From JBCCFW01 sp039029535 (GTDB lineage: Bacteria; Acidobacteriota; JBCCFW01), in the NCBI GenBank assembly GCA_039029535.1, contig JBCCFW010000202.1, positions 1-13,074 of the forward strand: a stretch of 13,074 nt of DNA. Direction: 5' to 3'. The notes under the pieces are model-generated. The model saw only the letters and a list, made by a program, of their open reading frames with translations, made no database searches and was not told the origin of the DNA. The translations under genes were made by a program, and so were the position numbers. Below are positions 7,397 to 13,074 of this stretch, one piece after another (the first letter of the stretch is position 1; every line of letters starts with the position of its first letter).

Positions 7397-7537
7397 GGCC
7401 TCTGTCTCCTGATTCCCGGGATGGGGACCGCGCATGCTATCAGAAACCCCGTGGCCGAGAGGAAGGCGGGAGGGGGTGGGCGGACCCCCTCCCGAGCACG
7501 CTTGGCGGTCGTCGCAGGCCGCTGCCATGATGGCCCG
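7397..7537. other. Divergent pepA/mtnA intergenic region
   Basis: These 141 bp separate two divergent genes and should hold both promoters. I find the pepA ribosome-binding site AGGAG (7406-7410 on the minus strand) and a strong GC hairpin (7467-7494). A weak TATCAG box near 7438 on the plus strand lacks a good -35. mtnA has no obvious ribosome-binding site. Confidence 0.5.
7467..7494. repeat. GC-rich 11-bp-stem inverted repeat upstream of mtnA
   Basis: CGGGAGGGGGT (7467-7477), 6-nt loop, ACCCCCTCCCG (7484-7494) is a perfect 11-bp stem. It lies 43 bp before the mtnA start. The G-rich arm has runs of three, five and three G followed by GG, so it might form a G-quadruplex instead. There is no T-run on either strand, so it is not a standard intrinsic terminator. 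Confidence 0.6.
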
Positions 7538-8593
7538 ATGAGCTCCTGGGAACCGATCACCTGGCGGGGCGATCACCTCCGCCTCCTCGATCAACGGCGT
7601 CTCCCCACCGAGGAGACCGACGTTCTCTGCCGCGATGCGTCGGAGACGGCGACCGCCATCACCGACATGGTCGTCCGCGGGGCCCCCGCGATCGGCGTCA
7701 CGGCGGCCTACGGGCTGGTCCTGGCCGCCAAGACGCGGGCCGCCGAGGGAGGCGACGGCGCAGCCCTCCGCGAGCGACTCCAACCCGATCGTCGAGAACT
7801 TCTCGACTCTCGTCCCACCGCCGTGAACCTGCGCTGGGCGCTGGATCGTCTCGACCTGATCCTCGAGGAGCGGGCCGCCGACTCGGCCTCGGAGGCCGCC
7901 GCGGCCCTGGAATCGGCCGCCGTGGCTCTTCACGAGGACGACATCGCCGCCAACCGCGCCATCGGGCGCCACGGCGCGACCGTCGTCCCGGACGAGGCTC
8001 GGCTCCTGACCCACTGCAATGCGGGCGCCCTGGCGACGGCCGGCTACGGCACGGCGCTCGGCGTGGTCCGCGGAGCGGTCGAGGCAGGAAAGAAGGTGGC
8101 CGTGCTCGCCGACGAGACCCGGCCCTTCCTCCAGGGTGCTCGACTGACGGCCTGGGAGCTGATGAAGGACGACATCCCCGTCACCGTCATCGCCGACGTC
8201 GCGGCGGCGAGCCTCATGCGGGCCGGCGAGGTCGACCTCGTGGTGGTCGGCGCCGATCGCATCGCCGCCAACGGCGACGTCGCGAACAAGGTCGGGACCT
8301 ACCCTGTCGCGGTGCTCGCCCGAGAGCACGGCATCCCCTTCTACGTGGCCGCTCCCCTCTCGACCATCGATCCGACCATGCCCGACGGCGACGGCATCCC
8401 CATCGAGGAGCGGGGGCCCGAGGAGGTCCGCGAGTGCTTCGGCGTGCCGGTCACCCCCGAGGGAGCGGCCGTGCGGAACCCCGCCTTCGACGTGACCCCC
8501 TCCGCCCTGGTGAAGGCCATCATCACCGACGTCGGGATCCTCGAGCCGCCGTTCACCGAGAGCATCGCGCGGGCCTTCGCCGACGGTGATTGA
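7538..8593 (+). CDS. mtnA: S-methyl-5-thioribose-1-phosphate isomerase
   Basis: MtnA converts 5-methylthioribose-1-phosphate to methylthioribulose-1-phosphate in the methionine salvage pathway. It belongs to the eIF2B-alpha/beta/delta-like fold. The 351-residue product matches the family length. The N-terminal WRGDHLRLLDQRRLP, the TDMVVRGAPAIGVTAAYG segment (42-59), LLTHCNAGALAT with catalytic C160, and VVVGADRIAANGD with catalytic D240 fall where the isomerase family has them. These two residues, and the early RGAPAIG motif, distinguish it from true eIF2B-like proteins. The ATG at 7538 fits the family N-terminus but has no clear ribosome-binding site. Its last 8 nt overlap tsaD. No other methionine-salvage gene is in the window, so the intermediate must be handled elsewhere. 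Confidence 0.95.
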   Translation: MSSWEPITWRGDHLRLLDQRRLPTEETDVLCRDASETATAITDMVVRGAPAIGVTAAYGLVLAAKTRAAEGGDGAALRERLQPDRRELLDSRPTAVNLRWALDRLDLILEERAADSASEAAAALESAAVALHEDDIAANRAIGRHGATVVPDEARLLTHCNAGALATAGYGTALGVVRGAVEAGKKVAVLADETRPFLQGARLTAWELMKDDIPVTVIADVAAASLMRAGEVDLVVVGADRIAANGDVANKVGTYPVAVLAREHGIPFYVAAPLSTIDPTMPDGDGIPIEERGPEEVRECFGVPVTPEGAAVRNPAFDVTPSALVKAIITDVGILEPPFTESIARAFADGD

Positions 8594-9704
8594 GCCCTGG
8601 CAGCCCGGTCCGGTCCTCGGGATCGAGACCTCCTGTGACGAGACGGCGGTCGCGGTGTTCGACCCGCGCCGCCGCGCGGACGGAGACACCGGCGTCCTCT
8701 CCGACGTGCTGTCCTCCCAAGTGGCCTTGCACGCGCCCCACGGTGGCGTCGTTCCCGAGGTCGCCTCGCGCGCTCACCTCGCGGCGCTCCCCTCTCTCTT
8801 CGACGAGGCGCTTCAGCGCTCCGGTCTCGGTCTCGACGAGCTGGCGGGGCTCGCGGTCACCTGCGGACCCGGTCTCGTCGGCGCCTTGCTCGTCGGCGTC
8901 TCGCACGCCAAGTCGCTGGCCCTGGCGACTGGCCTCCCGCTGGTCGGCGTCCACCACCTCGACGGTCACGTCCGGGCGGCCTTCCTCGAGCACGAAGAAC
9001 CGGAAGACGACTACCTCGCCCTGGTCGTGAGCGGCGGTCACTCCAGCCTGTTCCGCGTGGAACGAGGGGGTCCGGGCGTGAGGCACCACCGCTGCCTGGC
9101 CAAGACCCTCGATGACGCGGTGGGCGAGGCCTACGACAAGGTGGGAAAGATGATGGGCCTGCGCTATCCGTCGGGGCCGATCATCGATCGCGCGGTCGCC
9201 GGTCACGACGGGCCGTTCGTGCCCTTCCCCAAGGCCCGCATCAAGGCAGGCCGGCGCGGGATGGACAAGGGGCGGCTCGACCACCGCGCGTTCTCCTTCT
9301 CTGGAGTGAAGACCTCCGTGCGTCAGCACCTTCGCCAGCACGAGATCGCGCCGCTTCAGTCGGACGAGTCCCTGAAGGACCGCCCCGATCTCCTCGCGAT
9401 CCTCGCGGGCTTTCAGGAGACCGCCGTGGCCATGCTCGTGGAGCCGACAGTGAAGATCCTCCGGGAAGAAGGCCTCCACGACCTGGTCGTCGTGGGAGGC
9501 GTGTCCGCCAACTCCCGCCTGCGCGCGCGCTTCCGCGAGGAGGAGCGTCGTCGCGGCTTCCGGCTGCTCCTGCCCTCGCCGCGCTGGTCCACCGACAACG
9601 CCGCGATGATCGCGGCCGCCGGCGCGCTCGCCCTCGAGTCGGGTCGACGCGACGGGCTCGAGCTCGCGGCCGATCCAGCGCTGGTGCTGGGGGTGGCGTC
9701 GTGA
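8586..9704 (+). CDS. tsaD: tRNA N6-adenosine threonylcarbamoyltransferase TsaD
   Basis: TsaD, with TsaB and TsaE, transfers the threonylcarbamoyl group to A37 of ANN-decoding tRNAs (t6A). The 372-residue product opens with GIETSCDETAVAV (12-24), the ASKHA-fold phosphate loop. It carries HHLDGH (123-128), with H124 and H128 as the expected metal ligands, LVVSGGHSSL (147-156), FSFSGVKTS (237-244), VVGGVSANSRLR (302-313) and STDNAAM (335-341), with D337 as third metal ligand. It is somewhat longer than the usual 335-345, with extra charged residues at about 28-36 and 136-142. The GTG at 8586 overlaps the mtnA end by 8 nt, and the gene ends in a GTGA overlap with the next one, so the run is probably translationally coupled. 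Confidence 0.96.
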   Translation: MIEPWQPGPVLGIETSCDETAVAVFDPRRRADGDTGVLSDVLSSQVALHAPHGGVVPEVASRAHLAALPSLFDEALQRSGLGLDELAGLAVTCGPGLVGALLVGVSHAKSLALATGLPLVGVHHLDGHVRAAFLEHEEPEDDYLALVVSGGHSSLFRVERGGPGVRHHRCLAKTLDDAVGEAYDKVGKMMGLRYPSGPIIDRAVAGHDGPFVPFPKARIKAGRRGMDKGRLDHRAFSFSGVKTSVRQHLRQHEIAPLQSDESLKDRPDLLAILAGFQETAVAMLVEPTVKILREEGLHDLVVVGGVSANSRLRARFREEERRRGFRLLLPSPRWSTDNAAMIAAAGALALESGRRDGLELAADPALVLGVAS

Positions 9705-11263
9705 GCAGGCGGGCGTTCGGTCTCGTCCCCGCCCTGTTCGGGCTCGTGCTCTCGTTGGCTCCGATCACGACGAGCGCCGAGCGCGACGCGATCGCGCCGG
9801 CTTCCGACGATGAGCTCGCCTGGCTGTCCCGTCGGCTCGGGCCGCGTCTCCGCGAGGCGCTGGCCGACGAGTGCTTGAGCAACGCACGGGTCGGTCTCGT
9901 CGTGCGCGAGCTCGAGACGGGCGCCGCGCTCTTCCATCACCGCGGTGACGAGCTCCTCGTGCCGGCGAGCAACATGAAGCTGCTCACGGCGGGCGCGTTG
10001 CTGAGCCTGGCGGGACCGGAAGTCACCCTCATCACCCAGGTCCGCGCCGACCGCGCGCCCGACGGCAAGGGTGCGGTGGGTCGGATCTACCTCGTGGGTG
10101 GCGGGGACCCGAGCTTCAACATCGAGGCGCTCTACCTGGCGGCGCGCGCGGTCGCGGCGGCGGGGGTGCGTCGGGTCGAGCAGGTCGTCGCCGACGACTC
10201 GATGTTCGCCGGGCCGGACCGACCGACGAGCTGGCCGGCTCGTCTCCACCCTCACTGGTACGGCGCCCCTTCGTCAGCCCTCTGCGCCGGCTTCAACGTG
10301 GTCGCCGTCCACGCCCAGGCGCCGCGCGACGGCGGCCCGACCCGTGTCTGGCTCGACCCCTTCCCCGAGCACTTCCAGCTCGTCGACGAGCTGCGTGTTG
10401 GCAAGGGAGCCCTCAGCGTCACGAGCGAGCGGCTCGACGGCGCCTCGCGGGCGCAGCGGGTCACCGTGCGGGGCCGGATCCGGGCCGGTCGCTCCGAGCG
10501 CGTCCTCCGGGCCGTGGAGCAGCCGGCCCTCTTCGCTGCCGCCGGCCTGACCGAGTCACTTCGTCGAGTAGGAATCGAAGTCGAAAAGAAACCGACTTTA
10601 GGACGAGACGTGGGTGAGAGCGTCGTCTTGCACTCTCATGTGAGCCGACCGCTGGCCCAGGTCGTCACCGACATGAACAAGCACTCGAGCAACGTCTTCG
10701 CCGAGACCCTCCTTCGCTGGTTGGGTGGTCGGGCGGAGGGCTTCCCCGGAACGCGGGAGAAGGGCGTGAGGGTCCTCGAGCGCTTCCTCGTCGAGACGAG
10801 TGGGAGCTGCACGGGCTGCGTGGTGGCCGACGGCTCGGGTCTCTCGTCCGACTCCCGGCTGACGGCCCAGGCGCTCACCGACCTCCTGCTCGCCCTGAGC
10901 CGGGACCGCCAGGTCTGGCCGGAGCTCCTCACGGGCCTCCCGGTGGGGGGCGTCGACGGCACCCTGCGCCGACGGCTCGACGAGCCGGGTCGAGCACGGC
11001 AGGTGCGGGCCAAGACCGGTCGCCTGGCCAAGGTCGTGTCGCTGTCGGGAGTGGCGCCGGTGGCGCCCGAGCAAGAGGCGGTGTTCGCCCTCCTGGTCAA
11101 CGACTATCATTGCCCGACCTGGAAGGTTCAGGACGCCGTCGACGACCTCGTGGCTGCCCTCATCGCGGACGCTCCGCGGGCGAAGGAGCCGAGCAAGAGG
11201 CTCGAGTCCCTGACGGCGCGAGGAGGCAGCGGTGGGCCAAGCACCAGCGGATCCGGCGGCTGA
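9701..11263 (+). CDS. dacB: D-alanyl-D-alanine carboxypeptidase/endopeptidase, PBP4 (DacB) type, family S13
   Basis: PBP4-type enzymes cleave D-Ala-D-Ala termini and peptide cross-links of peptidoglycan in the periplasm. The 520-residue product starts with a Sec signal peptide (MSRRAFGLVPALFGLVLSL, likely cleavage after TTSA at residue 26). The three penicillin-binding motifs are clear: SNMK at 90-93 with nucleophile S90, SSN at 329-331, and KTG at 438-440. The long gap between the first and second motifs is the S13-specific insert. It carries a CTGC pair (370-373) and a Gly/Ser-rich C-terminal tail (about 507-520). The GTG start overlaps the tsaD stop as GTGA, and the tail overlaps the next gene by 32 nt. 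A short lower-GC patch with a TTA leucine codon lies at 10561-10610. It could equally be called PbpG-like by some pipelines, but the motif spacing favours PBP4. Confidence 0.92.
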   Translation: MSRRAFGLVPALFGLVLSLAPITTSAERDAIAPASDDELAWLSRRLGPRLREALADECLSNARVGLVVRELETGAALFHHRGDELLVPASNMKLLTAGALLSLAGPEVTLITQVRADRAPDGKGAVGRIYLVGGGDPSFNIEALYLAARAVAAAGVRRVEQVVADDSMFAGPDRPTSWPARLHPHWYGAPSSALCAGFNVVAVHAQAPRDGGPTRVWLDPFPEHFQLVDELRVGKGALSVTSERLDGASRAQRVTVRGRIRAGRSERVLRAVEQPALFAAAGLTESLRRVGIEVEKKPTLGRDVGESVVLHSHVSRPLAQVVTDMNKHSSNVFAETLLRWLGGRAEGFPGTREKGVRVLERFLVETSGSCTGCVVADGSGLSSDSRLTAQALTDLLLALSRDRQVWPELLTGLPVGGVDGTLRRRLDEPGRARQVRAKTGRLAKVVSLSGVAPVAPEQEAVFALLVNDYHCPTWKVQDAVDDLVAALIADAPRAKEPSKRLESLTARGGSGGPSTSGSGG

Positions 11264-11498
11264 GGCCGCCGAGCGAGAAGCCAGCGAGCGAGCGAGCGCG
11301 TCCGTCGCGCGCTGGGTCGGCCGTCCCCTCGGCAGCCTGCTCGCCTTCTTCGGCCTGGCCGCCGGCTTCGGCGCCCTGATCGCCGGCTCCTTCCACTGGG
11401 CGATCGTCGGCCTCACCGTCGGTTGCTGGGGCCTCGCCATGCGCGCCGTGGGCAGGCAGGCCCGACGCGATGGGATGCTCGCCGGCAACGCCGGCTGA
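11232..11498 (+). CDS. Small two-helix membrane protein of unknown function
   Basis: This is an 88-residue protein that I do not recognise. It has an Ala/Glu-rich, charged N-terminus (1-25), then two hydrophobic segments at about 33-51 and 55-72 separated by GSFHW, and a basic tail (RAVGRQARRDG), which would place the C-terminus in the cytoplasm. The GTG at 11232 has AGGAGG (11221-11226) 5 nt upstream, one of the best ribosome-binding sites in the window, and this argues that the gene is real. The first 32 nt overlap the end of the PBP4 gene in another frame. It closes a run of four overlapping plus-strand genes. Confidence 0.7.
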   Translation: MGQAPADPAAEAAEREASERASASVARWVGRPLGSLLAFFGLAAGFGALIAGSFHWAIVGLTVGCWGLAMRAVGRQARRDGMLAGNAG

Positions 11499-11542
11499 GT
11501 CCCTCGTCCCTGCTCTCACCCGTCTCCGCGAGAGCTGGGGCT

Positions 11543-11567
11543 TCATTTCGAATGCTGTACGAAATGA
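11543..11567. repeat. Inverted repeat at the convergent gene junction
   Basis: TCATTTCG (11543-11550), 9 nt, CGAAATGA (11560-11567): perfect 8-bp arms between the small membrane gene and the tetR stop. Without T-runs it is a weak terminator candidate. It could be a bidirectional stem or a protein-binding site. A shorter GCCCG/CGGGC stem (11574-11585) abuts the tetR stop. Confidence 0.45.
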
Positions 11568-11585
11568 TCCTCGGCCCGCTCGGGC

Positions 11586-12167
11586 TCAGTCGGTCGATCC
11601 CGCCGCCAGCGTCAGCGTGAGGATCCCCTCGATGAGCGCGCGGAGCTCGTCGACGTCCCGGGCCGTCTCCTTGAAGCCCCGCACGGCCACCGCGAGGACG
11701 CGGGCGACGTGCTCGGTGGTCAGGCCCCGGCGGCTCAGCCCGTCCTTCTCCGGCTCGAGGATGTCGACGAGCAGGACCTCGAAATCGCGGTACATCGTCG
11801 TCACGACCTCACGGGCGAAGCCGTGGGTGCAGTCGGAGAGCTCCTCGTAGCCCGCGGCGTGGTGGAGTAGCTCGAAGGGCCGCACGGTCCAGGTGTCGAA
11901 GGCGAGGTGGAGGGCGTCGCGGGTGGTGTCGGTGCCCGCCAACCCCTCGCGGATCTCCGCCAGCGCCGTGGCTGCGAACTCCTCCAGCACCGCCTTGAAG
12001 ATCTCCTCCTTGTTCGGGAACACGAGGTAGAGCGCCGGGCGGGACATCCCGGCCGCCTCGGCGAGGTCGCCCATGGTGACCCGGCGGAAGCCATGACGCG
12101 TGAAGGCCTCCCGCGCCCCCTCGAGGACCCGATCCCGCTTGTCCTGATCCGAAGTTGGCTTGACCAC
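11586..12167 (-). CDS. TetR/AcrR-family transcriptional regulator
   Basis: This is a one-domain repressor of 193 residues, typical of TetR proteins. The N-terminal DNA-binding domain (about 8-55) has the family pattern: RDRVLEGAREAFTRHGF, then the helix-turn-helix VTMGDLAEAAGMSRPALYLVFPNKEEIF (29-57, split here only by description). The rest is a helical ligand-binding and dimer domain with no recognisable ligand signature. It contains one Cys and several His that could be regulatory, but nothing specific. The GTG at 12167 has AAGGA 7 nt upstream. It is divergent from an SDR gene across 81 bp that contain a 33-bp inverted repeat, so it most likely represses that gene and itself. The effector is unknown; a substrate of the reductase is a reasonable guess. 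Confidence 0.9.
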   Translation of the reverse strand: MVKPTSDQDKRDRVLEGAREAFTRHGFRRVTMGDLAEAAGMSRPALYLVFPNKEEIFKAVLEEFAATALAEIREGLAGTDTTRDALHLAFDTWTVRPFELLHHAAGYEELSDCTHGFAREVVTTMYRDFEVLLVDILEPEKDGLSRRGLTTEHVARVLAVAVRGFKETARDVDELRALIEGILTLTLAAGSTD

Positions 12168-12195
12168 TTGACATTCCTTGTCCGAGTGTCAAAAT
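12168..12195 (+). promoter_or_regulatory. Candidate promoter of the SDR gene
   Basis: A perfect -35 TTGACA (12168-12173) is followed after 16 bp by CAAAAT (12190-12195, 4/6 to the -10 consensus). Transcription would begin near 12202, inside the inverted repeats, so a bound TetR dimer would block it. Confidence 0.45.
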
Positions 12196-12229
12196 ACGTT
12201 CTGACACATCGTGACACATTGTCAGAACG
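12186..12229. promoter_or_regulatory. Operator cluster for the divergent TetR regulator
   Basis: Several nested symmetric sites lie here. The strongest is CGTTCTGACA (12197-12206), 13 nt, TGTCAGAACG (12220-12229): perfect 10-bp arms in 33 bp. Also present are GTGTCA/TGACAC (12186-12191 and 12202-12207, 10-nt spacer), TGACA-CAT-TGTCA (12212-12224), and TGACACAT directly repeated 10 bp apart (12202 and 12212). The minus-strand TATTTT (12196-12191) is a possible tetR -10. Confidence 0.7.
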
Positions 12230-12248
12230 AAGACAATCGGAGGCTCAG

Positions 12249-13074
12249 ATGAAGTGGACGGCCCAGGACATTCCCGACCAGACCGGCCGCACGGCCCTCG
12301 TCACCGGCTCGAACAGCGGCATCGGCTACGAGACCGCTCGGGCCCTCGCCCAGGCCGGCGCGCACGTGGTCATGGCCTGCCGCAGCCCCGAGCGGGCCGA
12401 GGCCGCAGCCGAGCGGATCCGAGCCGAGGGCCCGGCCGGCCGGGTCGAGGTCGCCCAGCTCGACCTGAGCAGCCTCGCGTCGGTGCAGCGCTTCTCCGAG
12501 AGCTTCCTCGCCGCCAACGACCGGCTCGACCTGCTCATCGCCAACGCGGGCGTCATGATGCCGCCGGAGCGTCGGGAGACGAGCGACGGTCACGAGCTGC
12601 AGATCGGCACCAACCACCTCGGCCACTTCGCGCTGGTGGGTCGCCTGCTGCCCGCGCTGCTGTCGACTGCGGGCTCGCGCGTGGTGGTGGTGGCCAGCGC
12701 CGCGCACCGCTGGGGCTCGATGGACTTCGACGACCTCTCCTGGAGGAAGCGCTCCTACCGACGGATGCCGTCCTACGGACAGAGCAAGCTGGCCAACCTG
12801 CTCTTCGTCAAGGAGCTGCAGCGGCGGCTCGAGGAGGCGGGGGCGAGCACGCTGGTCACCGCGGCGCATCCCGGCTGGACCTCGACGGAGCTCCAGCGCG
12901 ACACGGCGTTGTTCCGCTGGCTCAACCCCTTCCTCGCCATGACTGCGGACCAGGGCGCGCTCCCGACGCTGCGTGCGGCCGTGGCTCCGGATGCCGAGGG
13001 CGCCGACTACTACGGACCCGACGGCTGGATGGAGATGCGGGGCTGGCCGGTGAAGGTCGGTCGGTCGAAAGAGG
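12249..13074 (+). CDS. Short-chain dehydrogenase/reductase (partial, C-terminus off the right edge)
   Basis: This is an NAD(P)-dependent oxidoreductase of the SDR superfamily; 275 residues lie in the window and the frame is still open. The Rossmann motif TGSNSGIG (19-26) is followed by R45 after the second strand (ACRSPERA), which favours NADPH. NAG is at 99-101, the structural N122 in TNHLGHF, catalytic S150 in VVASAAH, and the YGQSK motif gives Y176 and K180. The layout, with PGWTSTEL after the active site, resembles the retinol-dehydrogenase / protochlorophyllide-reductase-like branch, whose members run to about 300 residues, so perhaps 30 are missing. The substrate cannot be told. The ATG at 12249 has GGAGG 5 nt upstream. 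It is probably controlled by the divergent TetR protein. Confidence 0.92.
   Translation, partial: MKWTAQDIPDQTGRTALVTGSNSGIGYETARALAQAGAHVVMACRSPERAEAAAERIRAEGPAGRVEVAQLDLSSLASVQRFSESFLAANDRLDLLIANAGVMMPPERRETSDGHELQIGTNHLGHFALVGRLLPALLSTAGSRVVVVASAAHRWGSMDFDDLSWRKRSYRRMPSYGQSKLANLLFVKELQRRLEEAGASTLVTAAHPGWTSTELQRDTALFRWLNPFLAMTADQGALPTLRAAVAPDAEGADYYGPDGWMEMRGWPVKVGRSKE

Noticed and set aside
5981..7537. Plus-strand frame running into mtnA from far upstream
   Set aside because: It is antisense to pepA and lacks any domain. MtnA is complete from 7538.
7397..8689. Long minus-strand frame extending pepA upstream by 431 codons
   Set aside because: This part is antisense to mtnA, has no similarity to M17 peptidases and reads as Gly/Asp/Arg/His-rich shadow sequence. 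The GTG at 7396 with AGGAG is the proper start.

Overview
The window is a chromosomal replication-origin neighbourhood from a high-GC bacterium. The minus strand carries the classic order dnaA - dnaN - recF - gyrB (gyrB runs off the left edge). A Gram-negative lineage is likely, because there is a periplasmic PBP4-type carboxypeptidase with a Sec signal peptide, PepA and an MtnA. The GyrB, DnaA and DnaN sequences look most like deltaproteobacterial or Myxococcota-type proteins, but this placement is only an impression from memory of the families. GTG and TTG starts are frequent.

Layout. 1-4764 (minus): gyrB N-terminal half with an unusual zinc-ribbon extension, a 189-bp gap with a TATAAT box, recF, dnaN, a 434-bp gap with clustered DnaA-box-like ATCCAC cores (best oriC candidate), then dnaA. 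4765-5187: dnaA leader with a candidate promoter, a terminator-like hairpin with a T-run, a perfect 17-bp palindrome and an AT-rich patch. 5188-7396 (minus): pepA followed by a fused moaD-moaE. 7397-7537: divergent intergenic region with an 11-bp-stem GC hairpin. 7538-11498 (plus): mtnA, tsaD, dacB-like PBP4 and a small membrane protein, each overlapping the next, so probably one operon. 11499-11585: convergent junction with an inverted repeat. 11586-12167 (minus): TetR regulator. 12168-12248: divergent control region with a 33-bp inverted repeat. 12249-end (plus): partial short-chain dehydrogenase/reductase.

Functionally, the left third is the replication-initiation module: DnaA initiator, DnaN sliding clamp, RecF gap repair and GyrB supercoiling. 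The middle is housekeeping: aminopeptidase, molybdopterin synthase, methionine salvage, t6A tRNA modification and peptidoglycan trimming. The right end is a small self-contained TetR/SDR regulatory pair.

I see no phage, IS element, CRISPR array, tRNA or rRNA, and no obvious novel multi-gene system. The most unusual items are the GyrB zinc ribbon, the phased DnaA-box-like array with a matching altered DnaA recognition motif, the possible attenuator in the dnaA leader, and the MoaD-MoaE fusion.
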